From Acidaminococcus sp. CAG:917 (GTDB taxonomy: Bacteria > Bacillota > Clostridia > Christensenellales > CAG-917), in assembly GCA_000437555.1 (NCBI GenBank), contig FR901027.1:72608-96786 (forward strand): 24,179 nucleotides of DNA, written 5' to 3'. The translations under genes and the position numbers were made by a program. The notes beneath the pieces were generated by a model. It ran no database searches. It saw nothing but the letters and a program-made list of their open reading frames with translations, and was not told the DNA's origin. Shown one piece after another: positions 7,523 through 13,930 of the stretch (its first letter is position 1; each line of letters starts with the position of its first letter).

Positions 7523-7640
7523 AAGCCTTAACGGTGAGCTTTAGACCACGCTTTATCCGCCCCGCTTTCGGATAACTTTGAACGTTTGGACAACTTTGAC
7601 CGTTATGCTTGGATTTGCGTTAAGTTTAAAAATAACGCAT

Positions 7641-7668
7641 AAAAAAGGCCGCAACTTGCGGTCTTTTT
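7641..7668. terminator. Bidirectional terminator between the DUF5058 pair and the GH2 gene
   Basis: CCGC (7649-7652) and GCGG (7658-7661), extended by G-C, G-U and A-U pairs, form a hairpin flanked by A-run and T-run, so it works on both strands. Between 7523 and 7855 I also see a 13-bp imperfect direct repeat (7574-7586 and 7592-7604, one mismatch) and no gene. Confidence 0.75.
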
Positions 7669-7855
7669 ATTTTGCTTTATAAATTATTGCTTAAAATTTT
7701 TGCTATGCAATTTTTTATGTGATTTTTTACGTCAATTTTAAAACTCGATTTTTATGATTTAAGCTTTATGCAAACAGCCTCATTTGCCATACTTTTTACC
7801 GCCCGAAAATGCGGTCGCCATACGGCAATCAAGTTTATGTTTTTAAGCGCAAAAA

Positions 7856-9676
7856 CTATTCGCCCAAAAGCTCACGGTAACACTTTTTAATCATCTCGTT
7901 ACATTCTACGACGGTTTGGACGGGGATTTTTACCACCTTTCTGTCGTAAGTGATAAATCCGTTTATCTCTTCTTCTACGTCGCTGACTTGAGTATATACC
8001 GTTGCCGAAAATCCTTTTTTGACGTTTTTGACTATAGACTTCTCATAAAGCTTTTTAAACGCCTTTTCAAGTTTTTCCGCCGTGCTATATATACGGTAAC
8101 CGAACGACTTGTTAGGGCTGAACACGTGAGGTCTTTCTTTGTAGCTGTAACCGCCGAACTCAGAAAGCACGCAAACTCTGGGGTCTTTAGGGCACTTTAT
8201 CGGAGTGAAATAGATGTGAAGACTCTTCATATCGGTATTGCCTACGCCCTGGTCATACCAACCGCTGACGGAATCGATAATTCTCGTCGGGTCCAAAGCC
8301 CTGACCTTTTCGGTGGCAATTTTGGAATCGAACTGTCCCCAACCCTCGTTGAAGGGAACCCAAGTGCCGAGGCATACGCAGTTTTTGAGGTAATTCATTT
8401 CCGTTTCCATTTCCGCATAATATTCCGCCCTGCCCTCTTCGTCGTGACGGGAAAACTTTTTATAATTGCGCTTTGTATCCTTTGTGGGCAAATTTAAAAA
8501 TCCGCCTATGCCGATAACGGAAAACTTATACTTCCTGCCGCCCGTGACGAAGTCCTGCCAGACAATCATTCCGAGCCTGTCACAGTGATAATACCAACGG
8601 AGCGGCTCTATTTTGATGTGTTTTCTGAGCATATTAAAGCCCATGTCTTTCATCAGTTTTATATCGTATTCCATAGCGGAATCGGTAGGAGGAGTGAGCA
8701 TACCGTCCGACCAGTAGCCCTGATCGAGCACGCCGCTTTGGAAATAGATTTTGTTGTTTAATGCAAGTCTTTTTTTGCCGTGTTTGTCCTCCATAACGGA
8801 AAACTTTCTCATACCGAAATAAGACTTGATTTTATCGGTGCCGTATTCTATCTCAAGGTCGTAAAGTTTAGGATTTTCAGGACTCCAAAGCTCGTAGTCT
8901 TTTAAACTCAAAACAGCCTCGCCGTTTTCGGTTTGTGCTTTCGCTATTTCTTTTTTTCCGTCGAATGCCTTGACCGTCGCCTCGCCGCCGCCGACAAGCT
9001 CGAGTTTTATCCTTACGCTGTCGCTGTCGATATCGGGTGTAATGAGCATATCGGCGATATATTTTTCAGGCACCGATTCAAGATATACCGTCTGCCATAT
9101 ACCCGACTGCGGCGTATACCAGATTCCGCCGTTTTTGAGCGCCTGTTTGGCTCTCGTGTGATAGCTTGTATCGGTTGGGTCGGTAACCTTTACCTCAATA
9201 GTGTTTGCACCCTCTTTTATGCAATCGGTCACGTCAAACGTAAACGGAACAAACCCGCCTTTGTGAGTTCCGACAACCTTTGAATTTATCTTTACTTCAC
9301 ATTCAAAATCTACCGCTCCGAAATTTAAGAACGTGCGAGATTTTATAAATCCTTTAGGCAAGGTAAACTCTCTTTTATAGTAAAGAACGTCGGTGGGCTG
9401 ACATATCTTTCCGTCAAGTCCCGACAAAAGACACTCCGGAGAAAAAGGAACCAATATTTTACTGTCATAGCCTTTAAATTCCGCCGAGGCGTCCTGCATA
9501 CAAAAATCCCACGTTCCGTTGAGATTGAAAAAACTGTCTCTTTCAAACTGCGGACGGGGATATTCGTTATGGGGAATTTCGCCCACTTCATCGTAAAATT
9601 TAGATTGAAGTCTGACTCTTATGTTTTTGGATTTGCTTTTGATTTCTTCTTGTGTAGATAAAACTTTTTTACTCAT
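7856..9676 (-). CDS. Glycoside hydrolase family 2 enzyme (beta-galactosidase/glucuronidase-like), intracellular
   Basis: GH2 enzymes hydrolyse beta-linked sugars by a retaining mechanism. The 606-aa product shows an N-terminal jelly-roll (about residues 40-195, with LNGTWDFCMQD and KRTF-like strands), an immunoglobulin-like domain (about 200-295, WSPENPKLYDLEIEYG) and a TIM barrel from about 300. The acid/base glutamate is E444 in VPFNEGWGQ, and the nucleophile is E506 in LSEFGGYSY. There is no signal peptide, so it acts in the cytoplasm on imported sugars. GGGTGG lies 5 nt before ATG 9676, and a good promoter precedes it. No transporter or regulator is adjacent, so the substrate (galactoside, glucuronide, mannoside) cannot be told from context. 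The protein ends soon after the barrel, with none of the extra C-terminal domains found in LacZ. Confidence 0.9.
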   Translation of the reverse strand: MSKKVLSTQEEIKSKSKNIRVRLQSKFYDEVGEIPHNEYPRPQFERDSFFNLNGTWDFCMQDASAEFKGYDSKILVPFSPECLLSGLDGKICQPTDVLYYKREFTLPKGFIKSRTFLNFGAVDFECEVKINSKVVGTHKGGFVPFTFDVTDCIKEGANTIEVKVTDPTDTSYHTRAKQALKNGGIWYTPQSGIWQTVYLESVPEKYIADMLITPDIDSDSVRIKLELVGGGEATVKAFDGKKEIAKAQTENGEAVLSLKDYELWSPENPKLYDLEIEYGTDKIKSYFGMRKFSVMEDKHGKKRLALNNKIYFQSGVLDQGYWSDGMLTPPTDSAMEYDIKLMKDMGFNMLRKHIKIEPLRWYYHCDRLGMIVWQDFVTGGRKYKFSVIGIGGFLNLPTKDTKRNYKKFSRHDEEGRAEYYAEMETEMNYLKNCVCLGTWVPFNEGWGQFDSKIATEKVRALDPTRIIDSVSGWYDQGVGNTDMKSLHIYFTPIKCPKDPRVCVLSEFGGYSYKERPHVFSPNKSFGYRIYSTAEKLEKAFKKLYEKSIVKNVKKGFSATVYTQVSDVEEEINGFITYDRKVVKIPVQTVVECNEMIKKCYRELLGE

Positions 9677-9703
9677 AATACCACCCTTTTTTAAATCGAA
9701 TTT

Positions 9704-9732
9704 ATTTTAACATAAAAAAATAACGCTTGCAA
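9704..9732 (-). promoter_or_regulatory. Promoter of the GH2 gene
   Basis: Minus-strand -35 TTGCAA (9732-9727), 17 nt, and an extended -10, TGTTAAAAT (hexamer 9709-9704). The start is predicted near 9697, giving a 20-nt leader that contains the ribosome site. Confidence 0.65.
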
Positions 9733-9797
9733 GGTTTTTTTGAATTAGCCCGCCTAAATATCGGCGTCAGAATTTATGTCGGCGCATTTAAAATGAC

Positions 9798-9826
9798 TTT
9801 ACAAAACATACCGTTTATGCTAAAAT
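9798..9826 (+). promoter_or_regulatory. Promoter of the YfcE-like gene
   Basis: -35 TTTACA (9798-9803), 17 nt, and an extended -10, TGCTAAAAT (hexamer 9821-9826). A start near 9833 leaves about 15 nt before the ATG at 9848 and rules out the more upstream open frame. Confidence 0.7.
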
Positions 9827-9847
9827 TTTTGCATAAAAGAGGTGGAT

Positions 9848-10408
9848 ATGAAAATAGTCATCGCATCGGATTTACACGGAAGCGCAATCAGCGCAAAGAG
9901 GATTATCGACATCGCAAACGGCTCGCCGCTTATTTTGCTCGGCGACATATACAACCACGGCCCGAGAAACCCTTTGCCGGAAGGCTATGCGCCTATGGAA
10001 GTGGCGCGTCTTTTAAACGGATGCGTTCGCGACAATCCGGGCAAACTCGTAGTCATCAAAGGAAATTGCGACAGCGAAGTCGACCAGATGATTTCCGATT
10101 TTACTTTTCAGGATTATCACGAAATAGTCACCACACGCTCTTTCTTTTTCTCGCACGGACACCGTTTCAATTTTGAAATGCCGCCCGCTCACCTCAAAAA
10201 AGGCGACGTGTGTTTTTACGGACACGAACACGTCCCCTATATCAAAGAAAACAAGGGCGTCTATTTTATCAACACGGGCTCTGTTTCTCTGCCCGTCAAA
10301 AACAGCCCCCGCTCCTACGTTATTTTGGACACGGCGGCAGACACAATCACAATTTACGACCTTGACGGCAAAGTGATTGACAGCGTCGATTTTAAAGCGC
10401 AAAAATAA
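9848..10408 (+). CDS. yfcE: YfcE-like metallophosphoesterase (phosphodiesterase)
   Basis: This 186-aa protein closely matches E. coli YfcE in pattern. E. coli YfcE is a manganese-dependent phosphodiesterase shown on artificial substrates, with unknown natural substrate. Metal ligands expected for the calcineurin-like fold are visible: D8 and H10 (ASDLHGS), D33 (LGDIYNHGPRNPLPEGYAP), N73 (KGNCDSEVDQM), H103 (FSHGH), and H126 and H128 (YGHEH). The NHGPRNPLPEGYAP stretch is almost identical to what I recall for YfcE, supporting orthology beyond superfamily level. I start at ATG 9848, with GAGG 5 nt upstream; an in-frame GTG at 9842 lies within that ribosome site. The gene is monocistronic, between a divergent GH2 gene and the TPP riboswitch. 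Confidence 0.92.
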   Translation: MKIVIASDLHGSAISAKRIIDIANGSPLILLGDIYNHGPRNPLPEGYAPMEVARLLNGCVRDNPGKLVVIKGNCDSEVDQMISDFTFQDYHEIVTTRSFFFSHGHRFNFEMPPAHLKKGDVCFYGHEHVPYIKENKGVYFINTGSVSLPVKNSPRSYVILDTAADTITIYDLDGKVIDSVDFKAQK

Positions 10409-10483
10409 CGGCGGCTAACACGTCGAATATAAAACCGATTTAATAAGGTTCGGCGTTAAAATTGCACTATCAAACATAAAGCT

Positions 10484-10561
10484 ACTATAAGCCAAAAAAT
10501 ATATGGTCGCAGTGAAATACACCTTATAGTAAAAACTTTATTTACGAACTAATTTATTAGT
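10484..10561. repeat. Two inverted repeats upstream of the TPP riboswitch
   Basis: ACTATAAG (10484-10491) matches CTTATAGT (10523-10530) in inverse orientation. ACTAAT-TT-ATTAGT (10548-10561) is a 14-bp palindrome that abuts a possible -10 (TATAAA, 10561-10566). The -35 region for that box is poor (TTTATT or TTATTT), so the promoter call is weak. Confidence 0.4.
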
Positions 10562-10580
10562 ATAAAAATTTTAATATACC

Positions 10581-10653
10581 GCTAGGGGTGACGGGAAACC
10601 GTCTGAGATTAAACCCTTTGAACTTGATTGAGTTTATACTCACGAAAGGAAGC
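10581..10653 (+). promoter_or_regulatory. TPP riboswitch aptamer (THI element)
   Basis: The conserved THI-box segments appear in order: GGGGTG (10585-10590), a P3 hairpin GACGG-GAAA-CCGTC (10590-10603), CTGAGA (10603-10608), ACCCTTTGAAC with TTGAT (10613-10628), a P5 hairpin TGAG...CTCA (10629-10642), and GAAAGGAAGC (10644-10653), which closes with GCT at 10581-10583. The element senses thiamine diphosphate and sits directly upstream of a thiamine transporter gene, which agrees with its known targets. Confidence 0.93.
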
Positions 10654-10659
10654 TTTCCG

Positions 10660-10689
10660 AGTCCCAAGGCGTTTAGCATGGGACTTTTT
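10660..10689 (+). terminator. Riboswitch-controlled attenuator
   Basis: AGTCCCA (10660-10666) pairs with TGGGACT (10679-10685) and is followed by TTTTT. It lies 7 nt after the aptamer and 22 nt before the ribosome site (AGAGGAGG, 10711-10718). Control is therefore most likely by transcription termination when TPP is bound, and not by masking of the ribosome site. GAAAG (10644-10648) can pair with CTTTC (10653-10657), a possible alternative structure. Confidence 0.82.
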
Positions 10690-10722
10690 AGTTTCGTCAT
10701 GTTTTTCGGTAGAGGAGGACAA

Positions 10723-11967
10723 ATGTCAGACCTGAAAAACTTCAACAACTTTTCAATCTTCGACAAAACGGGCACTGTTGCCCTGTTTGTCACTATCGCG
10801 CTTGCGATAATCTGCGTGGTGATTTACCTCGTCGCAGATAAAAAAAGCCACGAATCCATCGGCGCCGTCAAAAAGGTGATGGCAGGCTTTATTATCGGTT
10901 ATGCTGTCGCTCTCGTCCTGCTGTTGGGCTTTTTGAAACTTGACGAATATTCCGCCGACGGCTACATCGTGGCAGACCAATTCTACCCGGTGCTTGCGTT
11001 CGTTCTTACCGTAGTCGTGCTTGCGATAGCAAACGTCATCGTTTCCCTTTTCAAAAAGGATAAATTTAAACTTTGCTTTAAAATTTCCGCGGCAATAGTC
11101 ATCGCTTTCTTCTTTGCGCTGCTCATCGCTTTGGGCATTAAAAATAACACGATGACTCTCTCGACTGCCGACAACGCAATGCTCTATATCTTCACAATCG
11201 TCATCGTTTTGGCAATTGCCGCCGTCTATATCTTCGTCGGCAAAAAGCTCGACGACAAACTTCACACAAAATCTATCGTGTATGCGGCGATAAGCATAGC
11301 ACTTTCCTTTGCCCTTTCATACATCAGATTTTTTGAGCTTCCGCAAGGCGGTTCGATAACTCTTTGCAGCATACTTCCGATGCTCATCTATTCTTATATG
11401 TTCGGCACCAGACGAGGAATTATGGCAGGCGTAATTTACGGCTTTTTGCAATTCATTCAGGCACCGTGGTTTTATCACCCCGTTCAGTTCCTGCTCGACT
11501 ACCCCATCGCTTTTGCGGCTCTCGGCGTGGCGGGAATGTTTAAAGAAATCGGACTGTTTAAAAACAAACAAGTAGTAGGTTTTGCTCTCGGCGCTTTTAT
11601 AGCCGGCATTTTGAGATATTTCTCGCACGTCATTTCCGGAGTATTCATTTTCGGTTCCGCCGACGCAAGTTATACCGCCGTGGCGTGGAGCTTCCTTTAC
11701 AATTCCTTCGTGTTCGCCGACCTCGCAATCGCACTCGTTGCCGGACTTATGATGTTTACTTCAAAAGCGTTTGTCGCAAGACTCGAGGTAAACGTATCCG
11801 TCAAAAAGGAAAAGGGGGCATCGGAGCAATCCTTGAATGCTAAAACCGAGCAAATCGACGGCGAAATATCGAACGGCGACAACAATGCCGAAGCCGACAA
11901 TGTATCAAAAACAAATATCGAGAGTGTTCAAAAAGACACTAACGCAGAACAAAATTCAAACGAATAA
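10723..11967 (+). CDS. thiT: ThiT-type thiamine transporter (ECF S component) with extra N-terminal membrane domain
   Basis: Residues 183-350 are a ThiT/YuaJ S component, which binds thiamine in the membrane and is driven by a shared ECF module not encoded here. Signature stretches are FFELPQGGSITLCSILPMLI, YHPVQFLLDYPIAF, SHVISGVFIF and the YN of FLYNSF, covering residues known to line the thiamine site in Lactococcus ThiT. Usual family length is about 190 aa; this protein has 414. Residues 1-182 add roughly five membrane segments (17-37, 53-72, 89-109, 119-138, 153-173) of no family I know, and 351-414 form an acidic, N/E/D-rich tail. I start at ATG 10723, with AGGAGG upstream; the frame runs on to 10588, but that lies inside the aptamer. 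Expression is under the TPP riboswitch. Confidence 0.88.
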   Translation: MSDLKNFNNFSIFDKTGTVALFVTIALAIICVVIYLVADKKSHESIGAVKKVMAGFIIGYAVALVLLLGFLKLDEYSADGYIVADQFYPVLAFVLTVVVLAIANVIVSLFKKDKFKLCFKISAAIVIAFFFALLIALGIKNNTMTLSTADNAMLYIFTIVIVLAIAAVYIFVGKKLDDKLHTKSIVYAAISIALSFALSYIRFFELPQGGSITLCSILPMLIYSYMFGTRRGIMAGVIYGFLQFIQAPWFYHPVQFLLDYPIAFAALGVAGMFKEIGLFKNKQVVGFALGAFIAGILRYFSHVISGVFIFGSADASYTAVAWSFLYNSFVFADLAIALVAGLMMFTSKAFVARLEVNVSVKKEKGASEQSLNAKTEQIDGEISNGDNNAEADNVSKTNIESVQKDTNAEQNSNE

Positions 11968-12002
11968 CTAAAAACTTATATTTAAATACTGATAAATTAG
12001 CC

Positions 12003-12048
12003 GCCGCACATTGCGGCAAAACAAAAGCCCGCTTTGCGGGCTTTTGTT
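12003..12048. terminator. Tandem hairpins, convergent terminator between thiT and thiN
   Basis: A small hairpin GCCGC-ACATT-GCGGC (12003-12017) is followed by a strong one, AACAAAAGCCCGC-TTT-GCGGGCTTTTGTT (12020-12048). The second has an A-run and a T-run built into its stem and should stop both converging transcripts. Confidence 0.85.
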
Positions 12049-12073
12049 AAATCTTTTTTCGTTTCTTTGTTTT

Positions 12074-12685
12074 TTATAAAGCGTATCTGAAAACAAAAGC
12101 CTCGCCTTTTACGACGTTGAGAGAGACCTTTCCGTCGCTCAGGGCGATATTCGACAGCCCCCTCGACAAATCGGAAGAAGTTATCGTGAGATTGTCAAGC
12201 GGATATTCGAGGTTGTCCGCCCCGTCCACCGTCACGCTGTCAAACGGCATAACGGATACTATATCCCCCGCTTTTACGTCAATCGATATCGGCTCGGCGG
12301 CAAAGTAGATATACAGAGCCTTGCCATCTTCAACGTCGTAGCCGAATGCTTTAACCCCTTTCTGCCTTGCATATTTTAAAAGCGAAAGGTTGGAAAGCTG
12401 ATGGTCAAATCTTCCTCCCGTCACTCCGCAGAATACTATTTCCCCATAGCCTTTTTCCGCGGCGTAATCTGCGCATATAACTCCGTCCGACATATTTTTG
12501 TGCGAGGGAAATCTGACTGTTTCAAACTCGCACCTGCCGTCAAAGGAATCAAAATCACCGAGCACGGCAACGATTTTCTGCTTTTTGCCGTCGGCGAATT
12601 TTATGCCTGCGTCGGCGCATATGACGTCGCCCTCGACAGACGGAACGTTTGGGCTGTTAAGTAATACGTAAACTCTGTTCTGCAT
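12074..12685 (-). CDS. thiN: Thiamine pyrophosphokinase
   Basis: This enzyme converts thiamine plus ATP to thiamine diphosphate in the cytoplasm, the step that traps imported vitamin. The 203-aa product has the family landmarks: ICADAGIKFA (D25), LGDFDSF (residues 42-48), KNMSDGVICADYA (63-75) and GVTGGRFDHQLSNLSLL (about 87-103), followed by the C-terminal beta domain with SRGLSNIA. KNMSD replaces the usual K-x-x-T-D pattern but keeps the lysine and aspartate. It converges on thiT across a shared terminator, so transporter and kinase are genetic neighbours with separate promoters. No TPP riboswitch is visible upstream (12686-12863, AT-rich, with an AATGAG...CTCATT inverted repeat at 12729-12748). 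The ribosome site is weak. Confidence 0.93.
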   Translation of the reverse strand: MQNRVYVLLNSPNVPSVEGDVICADAGIKFADGKKQKIVAVLGDFDSFDGRCEFETVRFPSHKNMSDGVICADYAAEKGYGEIVFCGVTGGRFDHQLSNLSLLKYARQKGVKAFGYDVEDGKALYIYFAAEPISIDVKAGDIVSVMPFDSVTVDGADNLEYPLDNLTITSSDLSRGLSNIALSDGKVSLNVVKGEAFVFRYAL

Positions 12686-12863
12686 AATGTATCCGCTTGT
12701 TTTAACTTCAATAGTTTTGATAATTTATAATGAGTTTATTATCTCATTTAGTTTAATTGTTTTTACGTTTAATTTTATTGTATTGCATTTTTTAAATTGA
12801 TTTATACAATTTTTAACGGCTCTGTATCCGACTTACGGTATTAATTATACATTTTAAAATATT

Positions 12864-13586
12864 TCATTTAATGACCTTATAAGTAGGTTCTGTTTTCATT
12901 AAATCAAGCACCGCTTCTCTTGCAATCGTTATAGCCGCCGCCCAGGGAGCAAAAGCTATACTTGCGGGAATATGTCTGCCGTTCTCAGTTATTTCTTCTT
13001 TGGGAAGTTGCGGAACTTCCTTTGAATAGACTACCTTTAAAGAATTTATGCCCTCATCTTTTAAAAGTTTTCTCATCACCCGAGCAAGCGGACAGACGCT
13101 TGTCTGATAAATGTCGGCGACCTCGAAATTTATGCCGAGTTTGTTGCCCGTGCCCATACTGCTTATTATGGGAACGTTTGCCTCTTTGGCGTTTTTTATC
13201 AAAAGTATTTTGCTTGTAACAGTATCTATGGCGTCCACTATATAATCGAATTTGGAAAGGTCAATCTCGTCACAGCTGTCTTTGTCATAAAACATATCAA
13301 AACGCCTGACGTTCATTTTAGGATTAATATCTTTGAGCCTTTCTTCCAAAACTTCCGTCTTTAAGCGTCCTACCGTAGTATGCAACGCTATTATCTGCCT
13401 GTTTATGTTTGTCGTGTTTACCCTGTCGCTGTCGACGACGGCTATAGTGCCAACTCCCGAGCGAGCGAGAATTTCACCGACGACCGCTCCCACGCCGCCC
13501 ACACCGAACAGGGCGACCTTTTTTCGGGAAAGACCTTTTACAGCCTCTTTTCCTATAAGCATTTCTTCTCTTTCAAATATATCCAT
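12864..13586 (-). CDS. tcdA: tRNA threonylcarbamoyladenosine dehydratase (TcdA/CsdL-like, ThiF superfamily)
   Basis: TcdA uses ATP to cyclise N6-threonylcarbamoyladenosine at position 37 of tRNAs to ct6A. The 240-aa product has the adenylating Rossmann motif FGVGGVGAVVGEILARSGVG (28-33 being the GxGGxG), DSDRVNTTNINRQ (D52, R63), a lysine at 76 and VDAIDTV (D118). The pattern SSMGTGNKL and the ending HIPASIAFAPWAAAITIA are typical of TcdA and not of ThiF, MoeB or E1 enzymes; the zinc-binding CxxC pair of ThiF/MoeB is absent. It is slightly shorter than E. coli TcdA (about 268 aa). No Shine-Dalgarno precedes ATG 13586, and the promoter suggests a leaderless message. Whether it also needs CsdA/CsdE-type partners cannot be seen here. 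Confidence 0.9.
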   Translation of the reverse strand: MDIFEREEMLIGKEAVKGLSRKKVALFGVGGVGAVVGEILARSGVGTIAVVDSDRVNTTNINRQIIALHTTVGRLKTEVLEERLKDINPKMNVRRFDMFYDKDSCDEIDLSKFDYIVDAIDTVTSKILLIKNAKEANVPIISSMGTGNKLGINFEVADIYQTSVCPLARVMRKLLKDEGINSLKVVYSKEVPQLPKEEITENGRHIPASIAFAPWAAAITIAREAVLDLMKTEPTYKVIK

Positions 13587-13592
13587 ATAACC

Positions 13593-13620
13593 ATTTTACC
13601 ACGTTTTTTGCATAAGGCAA
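13593..13620 (-). promoter_or_regulatory. Promoter of tcdA, implying a leaderless mRNA
   Basis: Minus-strand -35 TTGCCT (13620-13615), 16 nt, and an extended -10, TGGTAAAAT (hexamer 13598-13593). Only 6 nt separate the -10 from ATG 13586, so the transcription start should coincide with the A of the start codon. Confidence 0.6.
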
Positions 13621-13633
13621 TAAAAACTAAAGT

Positions 13634-13662
13634 TTGACAGCGCAATTATTTAGTATTATAAT
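13634..13662 (+). promoter_or_regulatory. Perfect consensus sigma-A promoter of the ABC transporter gene
   Basis: TTGACA (13634-13639), exactly 17 nt, then TATAAT (13657-13662). It is back to back with the tcdA promoter, with -35 boxes 13 bp apart. The start is predicted near 13669, giving a leader of about 260 nt. Confidence 0.85.
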
Positions 13663-13668
13663 TCATTT

Positions 13669-13930
13669 ATTATATAATATAAACCGAACATACAGGTTTT
13701 TTTGCCTATGCCCAACCCGCAAAGCCGACGGCTGATTAACGGGTATAATTGATGCACATAATTTAATTTGTTTTTAATTTTAACGTGATATTTTTTATTG
13801 ATATACAATTTATAGCAAAAATTAATATGAAAACATAAACTGATTTTCGGGCTTCACGTTTTGTCATACTTAAACTGAGCTAATATCGGGAATAAATTCC
13901 GAACAAAAATAATTATCTTTTTGGTGGAAA
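13669..13930 (+). promoter_or_regulatory. Long structured 5' leader of the ABC transporter gene
   Basis: This gene-free stretch holds a two-tier hairpin: ACCCG (13715-13719) pairs with CGGGT (13740-13744), enclosing AGCC-GAC-GGCT (13723-13733). A 14-codon open frame (13708-13752, MPNPQSRRLINGYN) spans the same bases but has no clear ribosome site. A weak AAACC...GGTTT hairpin with a T-run lies at 13681-13703. A second TATAAT at 13744-13749 has no good -35. The rest is AT-rich. I could not match it to a known riboswitch class. Confidence 0.45.

Noticed and set aside
7916..8497. 193-aa plus-strand open frame opposite the GH2 gene
   Set aside because: Antisense shadow of a clear GH2 coding sequence. 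No ribosome site and no recognisable family pattern.
10753..11265. 170-aa minus-strand open frame opposite thiT
   Set aside because: Composition is the mirror of a hydrophobic gene (D/E/N/H-rich); no start signal; the sense strand has a strong family match.
12686..12863. Possible second TPP riboswitch ahead of thiN
   Set aside because: None of the conserved blocks (GGGGTG, CTGAGA, ACCCTTTGAAC) occurs on the minus strand there.
13711..13752. Resemblance to a c-di-GMP-I (GEMM) riboswitch: GCAAAGCC followed by GGCT and A-rich bases
   Set aside because: Only the central motif is similar. The upstream arm, the tetraloop-bearing hairpin and the long P1 needed for that class are missing, and the bases are better used by the ACCCG/CGGGT hairpin.
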